From: Symbiodinium natans
Lineage: Eukaryota; Sar; Dinophyceae; Suessiales; Symbiodiniaceae
Direction of reading: 5' to 3'
DNA: 64,000 bases
Assembly (NCBI GenBank): GCA_905221605.1
Contig: CAJNDS010001169.1
Span: 372,001 to 436,000 of the forward strand
A model generated the notes under the pieces. It did not search any database. It was not told the origin of the DNA and worked only from the letters and a program-made list of their open reading frames with translations. The translations under genes and the position numbers were made by a program. Within the stretch, counting starts at the first letter, position 1, and every line of letters begins with the position of its first letter. Shown here in pieces: positions 51,401 to 61,700 of the stretch.

Positions 51401-52533
51401 CAGCCCTGACTGAGGCAGCCAAAGAGTCGGTGTACTTGTCTTTGCTCATGGAAACGCTCCTGTATGGAATGCCCAAAGGAGAGACCGGTGAGTTTCCGAT
51501 TCACCTGGCTTCGGATTCGGAAGCCGCTTTGTCGATTAGCAAAATGACGGGGTTGTTACGCCGTGTTCGGCACCTGGAGCTTCGTCATCGCTATCTTCAA
51601 GAGCTAGTCCACCTGGAAAGGCTGATTCTAAGCTTCATCAGTGGAGAACGGAATCCAGCCGATGGACTGACGAAATCTCCTGAGGAGTTGTTGCTTGAGC
51701 ATTTGCTGGTTGCGTGTGGACTGGAAAGAGTGTGTGAAGAAGACCTTCAGGGTCTTGTAGTTCCTGAACACCTTCGTGAACGAATGGAAGAACTTGAAGA
51801 AGTATGTGAAAAGCTTGAGAAAATCCCGACAAACCTGGCGAAGTACGAGCCAGTGGCAAGAGACCTTGCGTTGGGATCTGTTCCTCTGCTTGTGATCGAG
51901 GTGTTTTGTTCAACGGACAGTGCGTTGTGCCGAGCGTGTGCTCGTGACCGAGTAGCATATATAGGCATAACTGAGAAAGAAGACTTCTTAAGCAAGAGTA
52001 CTCAAATGTTTCTAGGAGAGGTCTTGCTGTGTCTGTTGAGTAGGAAACCGCCCCAGATCTATGTCCACATAGCTTCCCCGTGTACCGCTGGATGTAGCTA
52101 CCGCTTTAAGAACTGGCATCGACCGAAGTTTCGACATCGGTGGCGAGAGCAGGTCAAGAAGCATGTTGCATCTTGGAAAGCTTTAGGAAGACTTCTGGAG
52201 GACCGCTGCAAAGAGATCCTGGTTACCCAGGAATGGCCAAAGAACTGTGGTCTTTGGAAGGAGGAAAGTTATCTGAAAGAAAAGAAGCGCCTTGGTCTGA
52301 ACTTTGGAAGGGTTGTGGACCGTTGTGCCTTCGACGGGGTCTTTAAGCGGTGGTTCTTTGCTACAAACCGAGAGGAGTGGAGTGAAATCTTCTCTGGAAA
52401 GCCCTGTGACAAAAGTCATCAGCATGTTTCACTTGCTAGTGTCGAAGAAACAGGTATCTATCCGACTAAACTGGGTAGAGCTCTTTTGCGTGCTGCGAAA
52501 GTCACGTTAGGTCTTGTAGGAACACCTTCTTAG
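48475..52533 (+). CDS. Copia-2 polyprotein: integrase, RT, RNase H, methyltransferase-like domain
   Basis: The frame is open from 48,475; the true start is unknown. Integrase zinc region HRNKGHQPYLSCCDTC (about residue 115), D in LQVDFGFF, D in VVHGDQENLL, E in AKGIVERHV. RT motif A in LLSADVSVAFMQAP, catalytic LVYVDDLIIFS at about 750. RNase H: SGFVDASWN, SSAEAELAAL, LASDSEAALS, ERNPADGLTK. After a Glu-rich helix comes the extra domain (about residues 1135-1350): VPLLVIEVFCSTDSALCRAC (motif-I-like), YVHIASPCTAGCSYRF (PC of motif IV at about 1200) and ILVTQEWPKNCGLW, ending KLGRALLRAAK. All catalytic residues are present and no stop interrupts, so it may be functional. Confidence 0.9.
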   Translation: MLACLMQWASCGLGSLRGSEQKKAVARSEALRMLAGLPTPVVVNSESEEELIPDPLEAELAKPSGSEPPRPSDVRKKPRVENVPSGEPGALSSPEVVSDALDPEVPVYLTSERLKAHRNKGHQPYLSCCDTCQSARGRVPARRKHMKHHHGPGELQVDFGFFGKNVRFLLMVHVVSGYIHTVVLGPEDEVPAVSVCKAFTEMGLSGLDIVVHGDQENLLESVFRNAAKHRTFGGRSMHWVPFAINRPQAKGIVERHVCLVKEAFWSVWLGLEERVGEKLPLGSRLFVEAMRYSVRMHNLFHVSKEHSTPLERLRGSTVQPVKSCEFGVVGFGKPQKDYPEHRGKRLVRALYVGPHGANGSKIRVFVPIGIGKPPRLEIFSSFRAKDPVEFDKAALRDLRGNKEDPERPIKFDVPIDGPSPPLDSPNIPEGSLEFPVERTEPPALEGPEAMEEEGELDGYSPDFSDVPEETGMEVEPPGGVGLEDLDAPMDPGEDDAMEEGLTWLYEHGLRQLFDGPDLRVTTKIRKGDNVKEWFRMKFGGKKIWVHVPDNAVCEVSGKVLPRKHLEEGMRLELSELDAFGVATIIGEAEARKRATRRIHTTRWVLTSKPSATNPERVRARLVVRDYAFGSNPLADGIYSPTTSLEALRGVLAIHAVRGGTLLSADVSVAFMQAPVQGVECIRFPNGMYDEENKPLFAQLHKAMNGLRVGPLSWYLEFTSTLRKQFGFGETADPTVHHRLEKDGALTLVLVYVDDLIIFSQNPPVAKDLYAKLAKIYKMKQTGLLEPGKTGQLEFLGRVIARTTEHGPVFFGLKPGYLKSLGEEFGISGKGVKPVLGNLEREYRKKEAGTPISTEAYERYRRVLGKLMWASLTLPHLSYPVGFLGRYQSDPDSQAEACLRRVVRWVMALPEYLQRFSAEAFEYPCCASETMLSGFVDASWNICSVSGAIVKWHGIMIKTFSRKQSVTALSSAEAELAALTEAAKESVYLSLLMETLLYGMPKGETGEFPIHLASDSEAALSISKMTGLLRRVRHLELRHRYLQELVHLERLILSFISGERNPADGLTKSPEELLLEHLLVACGLERVCEEDLQGLVVPEHLRERMEELEEVCEKLEKIPTNLAKYEPVARDLALGSVPLLVIEVFCSTDSALCRACARDRVAYIGITEKEDFLSKSTQMFLGEVLLCLLSRKPPQIYVHIASPCTAGCSYRFKNWHRPKFRHRWREQVKKHVASWKALGRLLEDRCKEILVTQEWPKNCGLWKEESYLKEKKRLGLNFGRVVDRCAFDGVFKRWFFATNREEWSEIFSGKPCDKSHQHVSLASVEETGIYPTKLGRALLRAAKVTLGLVGTPS

Positions 52534-52639
52534 GTCGGCAGTAGGAGTGCTCGCTTTCGGACTTTGCCTGGGATGAGATGTTTAAGCACTGGAAACACCG
52601 AGCTGTGAAGAAGTGCGTGGCTCTGAGGCATCACAGTCC
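52534..52639 (+). other. Copia-2 3' untranslated region
   Basis: Between the pol stop and the polypurine tract; no feature seen. Confidence 0.5.
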
Positions 52640-52648
52640 AAGCGGGGG
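52640..52648 (+). promoter_or_regulatory. Polypurine tract of copia-2
   Basis: AAGCGGGGG directly before the 3' LTR; the counterpart in the 17.6-kb remnant is AAGAGGGG. Confidence 0.8.
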
Positions 52649-53047
52649 TGTGAAAGTTCCTGTCTAAGGACATGTTAACTTTGTTGTCCTGCATGCTGGC
52701 TCAGAGTTGTGTGTGTGTAGTTGTAGGAACTCCGTAGTTGTGCCTTGGAGGCTCGACGGGAGTGCTGCTTTAAGTGGGAAAGCCTTTTGAAGTGCTTGAG
52801 TTGTAGGGATGTGTGTCTGGAAGCTGTAGAAGTGACTGTGCACGTTTTTGCTTGCTTTAGGTGTAGTTGGGTAGGTCCCGAGAACTCCCACTGACGTTTG
52901 AGTTTGTTTTGTGGCTGTGGAGAACACGTGGCAGAGCAGAGTTTTCACCTGTGTGTAAAGAGTTTCACTGACGAAGCCTCCGGCTTATGACTTTGGCTCA
53001 AGTCGTGAGAAAAAGAGGGTTCAGCGCGCTGCTGCTGTGTTTTCACA
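52649..53047 (+). repeat. Copia-2 3' LTR
   Basis: Same ends as the 5' LTR, 5 bp longer through small indels (GTGTAG, TTGGG, AAAGAG positions). An open frame starts in this LTR and runs into the DIRS RT. Confidence 0.93.
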
Positions 53048-53052
53048 AACTA
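53048..53052 (+). repeat. Target-site duplication AACTA (right of copia-2)
   Basis: Exact copy of 43,605-43,609. Confidence 0.93.
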
Positions 53053-54234
53053 CCCCTGGAGGAGCAGGCGCTCGACAAAGCTTTCATCGCAGTCAAGTGC
53101 CCTGAAACAGGCGAGGTAGTGTTTTTCAGGCTTCTGTGCCTGCCTTTCGGTGGCACGGCAGCTGTACACTTCTTCATCAGAGTCTCCCTCGCCTTGTGCC
53201 ACATAGGGAACGTCCTGTTTCGACTGCCTATGACCGCCTACTACGATGATTTCACTCTTTTCAGCAGCGAGGAGCTTCGTAACTCCACCTCGGCCACCGT
53301 CGACATCATGTTTTCCCTGTTAGGTTTCGATTTTGACCGAGACGGTGATAAGGCACAGGACCTGCATACGACTTTCCGAGCACTGGGGGTGCAATTTTCG
53401 TGCCTGGAGGACGAGGATCGGACTGTTCTTGTGTCAAATACAGAAGAAAGGCTTGAAGATGCAGTGGAAAAGCTTCAGGAGATCATCGAATCGGGTTCAC
53501 TCACCCCCAAGTTGTGGGCGAAGATGCGCGGTCGTTTGGGTTTCATGAGCGGACAAATTGCCGGCAGACTTCCACGAGCACTGTTGAGGGCAGTGACCGT
53601 GGCCGTGTCAGCTGCAGGGACCAACTGCGGGGAAGTAGCCACGGCCCTACAGAGAGTGTTGGAGTTCTTGAAAGGTGCGCAACCAAGGCGGCTCAGACCG
53701 GCGCTACGAGACGTCATCTTTGTTTACACTGATGCATCGCAAGAGGGAGTAGACAACCTTGATATGGGGCTTGGTGCAGTGGTCCAGGACCACGAGGGAA
53801 CCATCTTGGGGTGGTTTGGTCTGTTGCTCCCCCGTGACGTTGCTGAGGATATCTTGCGTGAAGGGAAGAAGTGCATCAATGAGTTAGAGAGTCTAACTGT
53901 AGCATTGACTGTTCGTCTCTGCGCGGCCATACTGCTACAGCGGCACGTGGTATTCTATCTCGATAACGAGGCAGCCAGAGTGACATTGCTTCGGATGCAA
54001 AGTGAGAATGCCATGCTTGACGCAGTGGCCAAAATCTCAGCTGTCCACGAATCCGAACTGTCCTGCATTCCATGGTATGCACGTGTGCCGTCGCGCAGCA
54101 ACATAGCTGATGCGCCGAGTCGCTGTTGTTTCCTGGGTCTGCCCAACCCCTGCAGGATCAAGGACGATGTTACTGTGGAAGCATTGCGTGAGGTACTACG
54201 TCAGGCACGTCGCTTTGTTGCCCAGACTACTTGA
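53053..54234 (+). CDS. DIRS-like reverse transcriptase C-part and RNase H
   Basis: Continues the host RT frame after copia-2: AFIAVKCPETGEVVFFRLL, CLPFGGTAAVHFFIR (motif B region) and the catalytic AYYDDFTLFSS (YxDD, about 53,236). A thumb/connection region follows with LTPKLWAKMRGRLGFMSGQI. RNase H: IFVYTDASQEG, INELESLTVAL, FYLDNEAARVTLL and NIADAPSR, i.e. the D-E-D-D set. It ends TGA at 54,232-54,234. An ATG inside the LTR (52,987) would give a chimeric 415-aa product, a by-product of the insertion. This half is intact. Confidence 0.85.
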   Translation, partial: PLEEQALDKAFIAVKCPETGEVVFFRLLCLPFGGTAAVHFFIRVSLALCHIGNVLFRLPMTAYYDDFTLFSSEELRNSTSATVDIMFSLLGFDFDRDGDKAQDLHTTFRALGVQFSCLEDEDRTVLVSNTEERLEDAVEKLQEIIESGSLTPKLWAKMRGRLGFMSGQIAGRLPRALLRAVTVAVSAAGTNCGEVATALQRVLEFLKGAQPRRLRPALRDVIFVYTDASQEGVDNLDMGLGAVVQDHEGTILGWFGLLLPRDVAEDILREGKKCINELESLTVALTVRLCAAILLQRHVVFYLDNEAARVTLLRMQSENAMLDAVAKISAVHESELSCIPWYARVPSRSNIADAPSRCCFLGLPNPCRIKDDVTVEALREVLRQARRFVAQTT

Positions 54235-54277
54235 CCGAGGAAGGGATTTCTGTCTTCTTTTCTCCCCTTACCTAGGA

Positions 54278-54441
54278 GGGGTTTTTCGTGTTTTTGTACC
54301 CAGGAGACAGAAGACCTGCATAATGGACAGGTGGTCGATTCTGTACCCTTCCTCGGAAAAAGAGCTCGAATGGAGTGACTAAAGGAAATGAATATTCGAG
54401 AGGATGAAATACATTCATGGATGAATTTGGGAACAAAATAA
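54278..54441 (+). repeat. 164-bp direct repeat, copy 1
   Basis: Identical at every base to 55,576-55,739. Begins GGGGTTTTTCGTG and ends GGGAACAAAATAA. It lies 44 bp after the RNase H stop, so it probably belongs to the DIRS-like terminus. Confidence 0.9.
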
Positions 54442-54684
54442 GGGCTTCGTACTCTTGAGTACAAACCTTTATTTTGAGAGAAAATACTTCACCATGGAAT
54501 GCGTGAGAAATTTTGGCTCAGTCCGAGAGGGCACTGAGAGTCAGATGAGCAAAATAAAAAGCCCCGCCCACCCACCCGGCAGTGAAGGTGTGATGCTGTT
54601 GCGGAAGGACAGCCCGTCCGGTGCCTGACTCTCCCATCCCGGACCTGCAGTGCAGTGGCCCAAGCTAGTGCAGCCTGAGTTGCA

Positions 54685-54972
54685 ATGGACGCGCCCCCTA
54701 GGATCACGGCCCTGCAGCTGGGAGCCTTCGAGATTTGGGTTCGTACATTGAGTATGGACCAGATCATCATGCTGGCCGAGCGCATCGAGGACGTCTTGGC
54801 AGATAGAGAGATAGAGATCCGTGAGCGATTGCAGGCCAGGCGTAACCTGTTGAATGCTACGCTATCAACAGCTGCGAGCTCGTCTTCCACGCCGCAAGAA
54901 GCCCAGCCTAGTGAGCAACGTCCGAGTTCTTCGTCTCGTGACCAGTCTTGGGAATTCCTTGACCCACAGTAG
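54685..54972 (+). CDS. Small ORF inside the DIRS-like 3' region
   Basis: 95 codons from ATG: MDAPPRITALQLGAFEIWVR, then a helical charged stretch (AERIEDVLADREIEIRERLQ) and a Ser/Pro/Gln tail. Possibly a coiled-coil accessory protein. It lies between the two 164-bp repeats. Not recognised. Confidence 0.4.
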   Translation: MDAPPRITALQLGAFEIWVRTLSMDQIIMLAERIEDVLADREIEIRERLQARRNLLNATLSTAASSSSTPQEAQPSEQRPSSSSRDQSWEFLDPQ

Positions 54973-55186
54973 TCACAACCCCTCCTGACGGTCAGGCCCG
55001 CTGACGACGACCATGAGTGTAAAAGATGGTCCGACACACTCATATGTGCTGCATTGTCCCTTGTCAGTGACAGCGAAACCTGCCTCAGCTCACCAAGTGC
55101 TCCACCTTCGGTCGGCTGCGGGCTCAAACTGCACGATGTTCTTCACCGCCCATGTTTGTGCTAGCTAACATAGGAGAGTCACCTGT

Positions 55187-55513
55187 TTGACTGTGAGTAT
55201 GAAGAGGGATGCTGAAGCTGCAAACCTTGAGGAGGGCACGAACCGCGAATCCAGGGCCCAATGGTTGGCAGTGATGGTCACCAATGTTCCGGTTGTGGAA
55301 GTTGTGCTCTGTAGAGCGGCGGCTACAGGAACAGTCGACGACATCAAGTTTGCGATTGCTGATGACATATGGCATCGCACCGGGCATGATGTGAGAACTT
55401 CCAGTTTTCGTTTGGAGCTGCAGGGGCGACACGTGCCCTTTAGCACGAACCTCAGTGACTTACCTTTCACTCCGGGAGCTTGCTTGCACTTCGTTTTCCA
55501 ACTCAGCCACTGA
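55187..55513 (+). CDS. Small ORF with ubiquitin-like look
   Basis: 108 codons. TVDDIKFAIADDIWHRTGHD, then FRLELQGRHVPFSTNLSDL and a LHFVFQL end, giving a beta-alpha-beta-beta rhythm with an LxGxxxP turn, as in beta-grasp/ubiquitin-like folds. No terminal GlyGly. It sits between the 164-bp repeats and may be element-borne or a captured host exon. Weak call. Confidence 0.35.
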   Translation: MTVSMKRDAEAANLEEGTNRESRAQWLAVMVTNVPVVEVVLCRAAATGTVDDIKFAIADDIWHRTGHDVRTSSFRLELQGRHVPFSTNLSDLPFTPGACLHFVFQLSH

Positions 55514-55575
55514 CAGGACGAACACTTAGGCGGAACCTCTGAGCTTAGACGGTGCGAAAGTTTCACATACCCGAC

Positions 55576-55739
55576 GGGGTTTTTCGTGTTTTTGTACCCA
55601 GGAGACAGAAGACCTGCATAATGGACAGGTGGTCGATTCTGTACCCTTCCTCGGAAAAAGAGCTCGAATGGAGTGACTAAAGGAAATGAATATTCGAGAG
55701 GATGAAATACATTCATGGATGAATTTGGGAACAAAATAA
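55576..55739 (+). repeat. 164-bp direct repeat, copy 2
   Basis: Identical to 54,278-54,441. Its right edge coincides with the sharp change to A/C-rich DNA, so it likely marks the right end of the element. Confidence 0.9.
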
Positions 55740-58700
55740 TGACTTAGCAATCATCCAAACACAGCTTACTCGCAGTCAATAGAACCAGAAACTAGAGACC
55801 AGTGAATCAGAAAGCGTTTCTGCCAACGGGGCTCAATGAGCTCAGTTCTTCTTCACGTCAAGACGGCAGTAGCTTTTGGTTGCAGTCAACCTATCCGAAG
55901 GCATTCCTGGATTTGGCTCTCTTTCTGTGCCAAAGGCTCGTCGCTCCGTGTGACATTCTGAGAAACGGCTTGATGTCACAATGAGTAAGTCAATGTGACT
56001 CAAAATGCTCAAGACGGCAGGTCTTGCAACATAGGTGGAGTTGCAATGACTTTCCAGATCCAAGTTAAATACGGTGTCCAACACCGTACTGAAGATCTCA
56101 ATGAAAGCAATCCAATCGCATTCATTCGTCTTCTTCCGGAAACAATGCAAAACATCCCATGAAGCAGTCACTAGCAGACTGCAACCAAAACCAATCACCG
56201 TTCGTGCAATTGAAATCTGCAGCATGAGAACAATGACAGACCCAAACTAATTTTGTAAAACCTCAATACTGTACGACGAGGTTCAAAAGAAGCAGCTGAC
56301 CAATGAGCAACGCTGAGAGAATGCTGTCACTCAAGTAGGACCAACCAGGTTGCATCCAACGCAGTCCCGAAAGTTCCCACGCGCAGTTTTGCAACGGCGA
56401 TCAATACGCTGCTTTAAATCAGGGTCAAGGAAGCAGTCTCAATTTTGCACTCCGAAAGAATGACCCTTCTCACAACTTGCAGAACCGAGCAATGCCACGT
56501 AGAGATAGCAATGCCGGATATATGGCTTCCTGAAACCAGTGTGTGTCAACCGCAAAGAAGATATCATCAATCAACTCGGCCTGAAATAAAATAGTAGATA
56601 AGAAAAGCGATCCATAGAACCATTCCATCATCCAAAGAACTCTCATGCACTGATACAGTCGCCAATAAAAGTCTGACTCCACGTAAAACTTGAATTCCAA
56701 TCCTACAACTTTGGGTTGTGAGCCCAATCAAGCGTTCCACCAAGCTCGCGGCTACCAGCGACGCTACCAGCGATATTCGATCTCACTGTGGTCGAATGAA
56801 TGCAATGACTTGGTTTGCACATAGAAAAACACGGAAATAAAGAATCACAAGCAATGAGTTCACAAGCGCTGACCAATACCACGAAGACAAAGCAACTGCG
56901 AATACTTCCAAGCATATGTCAATCCAGTCAAAGATCCATCGTCTCGCTTTCAATGACCAGAGTGGTCAATGCACAACGCTTGCAGAATAACCAATCACCA
57001 CCAGTGTCCATATTAGCTCTTCGTGACCGTCATACAATCAGGCATCATTGGTGATGTCCTCTGCAATATACATAGGGGACCATCTGTCTGTCAAAGGGCA
57101 ACGTCAAATCGTGAAATCACAATCGCATCGGCGAAGTGTGCGATGTAAGGATCAATGGCAGTCAACAATTGCCATGAAGAAACATCACGCGGAAGCAATA
57201 TCCGCACAACGCGAAGATCAGAAGCAAGGAATATCAGACACCAATCCTTAGTGCATCCTTCTCAATCGAGCATGTTGCCACAGCATCTGGCGCTTTTTGG
57301 GCAACACTACAGGCAATCTCGCCAGTCTTCTTCTCGTAAAGCAATGCTCTAAACCAAAAGGCGTTTGACAACAGGCTACCTCTCGCTGAAAAAGCAGCAA
57401 AGCAATCAGCTGTAGGAAATGATACTGCAATCCTGCAACGATGCAGTGAACCAGACACAAGCTCAATCCATACCTGTCAACAGCTTCTCGAGGTCAATAA
57501 GCTGTTGTCAGCCAAGCACTGGGCAATGAACTCCAGAGGATGAGCGCGTCGCCAGAAAACCATAATGCCACTGACATGCTATATAAGGAGAGATGCGTAC
57601 GCCACTTCGTCACAATCGGCACCATGCAGAAAATAGCACCACTCGTTCGCGCAACTGTTCACCAAACTCACACGCTAACTGCAATGTAGTATACACCGCC
57701 AAAGTAAAGGAACAATGCTTCATCTTGTGATCAGTCTGCAGAACACAAACCAATCTGCTGCGGTCTTGAAAGAAGGAACTTGAATCGCGCACTCAATGTG
57801 CAAGCAGCGCAGGTAGTGACGATGAGCTGCTGCACAATGAAACTCTGAGTATCTGTGTTGGACAACACAAACTCAATCCGAAGACTTGCCAATGCCTCGC
57901 ACTGCACAATGCAAACGCCATCTTCGTGCATCTCGAATGGTCTTGTTATGGCAATCCGAAGAACCAAAAGCAATCACTGGCTCTGAAGGAAACAAATCAT
58001 CATTCATGTACTCAATACAAACTATGAAGTCAAAGTCTGCAATAATACTCTTCTGCCATCTGCACAGTCAACCAATCCGAGTGGACATGCAGTTCGTGGA
58101 ATCATCAAAGTGTGTCTCCAATTGTTGAAGCTATACAAGAATACAACCAGTCTGAACAAACGAAGTCCTGGGACAATGCTCAAGGCAATCCCGCGGAAAC
58201 CATCTCCAGCAGACTGAACAGCAACCATTTGTCCTTACCACTTGTACTCGTCGCAAAGAAAACGCACAATCGCAGTACTGGAGAAAACCATGGCTACAAT
58301 CAGGGATCAGGGCGTAGGACGAATCAGCAATCGCATCTGCCAGTTTCAAGAAAGAAAACAACAACACTAGGTCAAGGCCAATCAGAATGGTCGCTTCTTC
58401 TATGTACAAGAAGAGGTATGCACAATTCTGCTCCTGACGGAACAATGGAGGAAAATCACCTGCCAATGTTTCCTTAGGTCTGGCTCCTATATACAATTGC
58501 TCCTCGGCAATAGGAAACAACTTCGGGCAATTCACCCTTTGGTCGGTTCCTAAAGTTGCTCAGCGCAATTATTCAAAACAGGTTCTTCAAAGCCAACACT
58601 AGACCACAACGCTCTCGCGAACTTTCTTAGAAGTCCAATCCTAACGAGCAACATGACCGAAAGCTAAATGCAGCACAGATAGGGTCCAGGCAATGAGCAA

Positions 58701-61700
58701 CTGTAACTAAGGCCTGGACGGCGGACAACAACAAGCGAGCAACGCGCATCAGTGATATCAACAAATTTGGCACCGAATTTTCACGCAAAGAAGCGCAGTC
58801 GGCTCTTCACGATATCAATCTCTAAGATGCAAAGAAAGCAAACCACACACGACAGCTCGACCAACGAAGTACAAATTTAGCGCAAATCAGCCACTCAATC
58901 AACGCATAAATCAGATTAACAATTCAAGCCTTCAAGCAATACCTGGAGCCAATGCCGACTCCTAGAGTCAATACTGACTCCTTCCTCCTCTCCGTCCCTC
59001 GGCTAAGGCTTCAGCCGCAAGCCGAACAACAAAAGGGATGGGAGAGCGGGAGAACGAGAGGACCAATCAACACGGACGACTCAGCAACACAAAAGGAAAG
59101 CACGCAAGCCAAACGCATCAACCAAGGACGCCAAATGCACCAACTCAGGCAAAACAGGAGCTCGTCAGGGCCAATCGCCATCAGTAAGAGGCGTCACCTC
59201 TCTCATAGCTGGCAATGTGCAATAAGCAACCAAGGAAAACCAATTCACTCCAACACGGCATAATGTAGACAAGACAACCGACCAAGCAAACGGGTCAAGG
59301 CAAAACCAACTGGTGTAGCAATTACACGTTGCTGTTGGCAAAGGTGCAGCACAGAAGCCATCACTTCAATCTGCAGCACTAAAACTTCAAGAAGACGCAC
59401 AAACAAGATCAATACCGATCTGCCTCCACAAGTGCGCTTGCGCCAATGATTCAGGCAATGTCACCCGACAGTGACCAAAGTGATTATGCATGCTAATGAA
59501 CACAGCGCAAATGTATACCGAGGCAATCAATCAAGCAAGCACGTACGCAATACCAACTTTCAGCTTCAACTGCTCAAGCCAGGTTTTCAGCACAATCACC
59601 TTCGTCAAGATGCTATACAGCACACCGCTTCTGCAAGAGACATGCACAATGTAAGCAGGACATGCAAAACCGACACCAGCAACACGCGCAACCAACTCAA
59701 CTCTCAATAGTCAAGCGACAATCACATCTTGCAAGTGGAGCTCAATCTGACTTGCAAGACTAGAGAAACACGCTCCTCCAATGATCTTGCCGAGAGACCA
59801 AAACAGGCAACCCAAACTCGACACACCAAAAGCAACTGCTACAAGTATGCAATCAGCACAAACGCTCCACAGGCGGACTGAATGAACAATCTGGCCTGCT
59901 AAGCAATGGGAACAGGCTCCCACCTTGATTCTGCCAATCGCTTCAAACCAACACACCGGGCACATCAAGTCAACAAGCAATTTCACACACAAGCAGTCAC
60001 TCAAACAACCTCTCAAATCTGCCACACAACACGCAAGCTTCCAAACCAAAACAATTGAGGACCAAAAGGTCCAAACATGAATCGTAGGAGTTGTAGGCAC
60101 AACTGTTTTCCAACCAATGTAGCAACGACAACGCAGCACAAAGCAACCAAAACTAGGCAACCAAAACGCACAACACTTGTCATCACCATGAGCCAAGAAT
60201 CAACAGCGACTCAATCTGAGCCACCTTGACCTGAACCTCCAATAACAAGCAGACGCTTGTAACAAAATCAAACTCACAGGCAAGCATACGCTCACCACCT
60301 GACTTTTCAATGTGTTGCAGCGCAGGCACCAAGCAATAAACTGTCTCAACTCACGGCTCCAACTGGTCAATCCAAGCAAGCAAGCAAGCCAGCAAGCACG
60401 CACTTTTCCAACAATCCACAGCTGAAACTCACAATGGTTAACCAACGACTCCGTCCCTTGAAGAGACAATGTCACGCTTCCGTCCCTTGCTGTGCAATCA
60501 GCACATCTGAGAAAATCAACCACAACCAAGTACACAAAACCCTAGTATTTGAGCACACCCGCCAAGGGCTTCTGTACGACAAAACGATTTTTCAATCGAC
60601 CGATTTTTGGTTTTCGGCGTGTTTTGGGGTTTAGGATCCACGGAAAGGACCAAACCCATCCAACTGCCAACTTGGGACTAGCAATAAGGCCATCTTCAAG
60701 CGGCGAAACCGACCTGACTGCAATCGAGCACGACAAGCAACAAAGCCAACAACCACAACGGCGAAGCAAGGCAAGGAATCAATCAGCTCACTCCTTCAAG
60801 CACAGCTGCTGTGCACTGGCAGTCCTGCAGAAGGAGATATTCCTTTGACCAATTTCAAGGCAGTGCCCACGCGCGCCTTTCAACGCTGTCCCGAGTGAAC
60901 GGAACACGAAACTCATAAAAGCATGCACTTCTCTCAAATTCAAGGAAACGACCAATAACTGTCACAAGTAAGCAATCCAAGCAAACAAGCCAACGCTGAT
61001 CCATCAATCACGCTTCAAGCCGGACAATCAAAACGTTTCCAATGCTCTGATCTGCGCCGACCATGTCTGAGCCGTCAAGAAACAACCCATCGTCAATCCA
61101 ACGCGCTCTGGCAAAAAAATGAATAGCATCAACCAACCGAGCACAAACCAAGCACGCAGCTCGTGCCTCAACGCACTCCTTGCTGCAATCAAGGTACAAC
61201 GACAATCATGCTCACACATGCTCAAGCAAGGGCAACAGCACGGTCCAATGCTTCATGCCAATGACAGTTCGACTCACCAAGAAACGACAACTTTCAAACA
61301 ACTGGCCCAATCCGAGCTTCACTGGCGCTTACAAGGTCGCAGCCAATCCGCCGTCGGAAGCTTTCGCATATCAATGCCTGAGCTGTCAAGGCAGCTAGCG
61401 CAGCTATAGAGGCTCAACTATACACAACGGCTTGGGACCAATGTTTCAAAGTACGCAATAAACCATTCGACCAACAATTCCAGTCTTCACAGGCCACATC
61501 TCTCAAATACGAAGCACAAGCAACACGACAATGGACACCCACAATGCCTTTCAAATTCTCACGCAAGCACTCCCAAGTGCTAAACAATGTTTAAGGCTTT
61601 TGAGTAAAGGTGCGCACTCGCAGTAAACGGTATGAGACAGAGTCTCAATATTCGGCCGAAGGAACTGCACACAGTTCCAACCAATCTCGAGAGTTGCTGT

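Larger units (their letters stand above)
43610..53047 (+). mobile_element. Copia-2: complete Ty1/copia-type LTR retrotransposon with methyltransferase-like domain
   Basis: 9.4-kb element with TG...CA LTRs (394 and 399 bp), AACTA target duplications, PBS, gag-protease, integrase-RT-RNase H and a polypurine tract. By eye the LTRs differ by about eight substitutions and three small indels, so insertion is fairly recent and later than the DIRS element it splits. Two extras stand out: an accessory, frame-shifted ORF between protease and integrase, and a domain of about 300 residues after RNase H that looks like a C5-methyltransferase. Confidence 0.93.
29443..55739 (+). mobile_element. DIRS-like (tyrosine-recombinase) retroelement, split by two copia insertions
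   Basis: Plus-strand order: tyrosine recombinase (29,672-31,804), gag-like protein with Cys/His tail (31,841-33,265), cytosine-methyltransferase-like ORF (33,275-34,864), RT (43,157-43,609 and 53,053 on) and RNase H ending at 54,234. Copia-1 and copia-2 interrupt it. The first three ORFs and the RT/RNase H part after copia-2 are intact, while the RT start has frame breaks. The right side carries a 164-bp direct repeat. The true left end was not found; 29,443 is a guess. Recombinase plus RT/RNase H without an integrase defines the DIRS/PAT/Ngaro group, though recombinase-first is not the textbook order. Confidence 0.75.

Noticed and set aside
52987-53052. ATG in the 3' LTR as the start of the RT gene
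   Set aside because: The LTR-derived codons are incidental; the RT frame continues from sequence left of copia-2.
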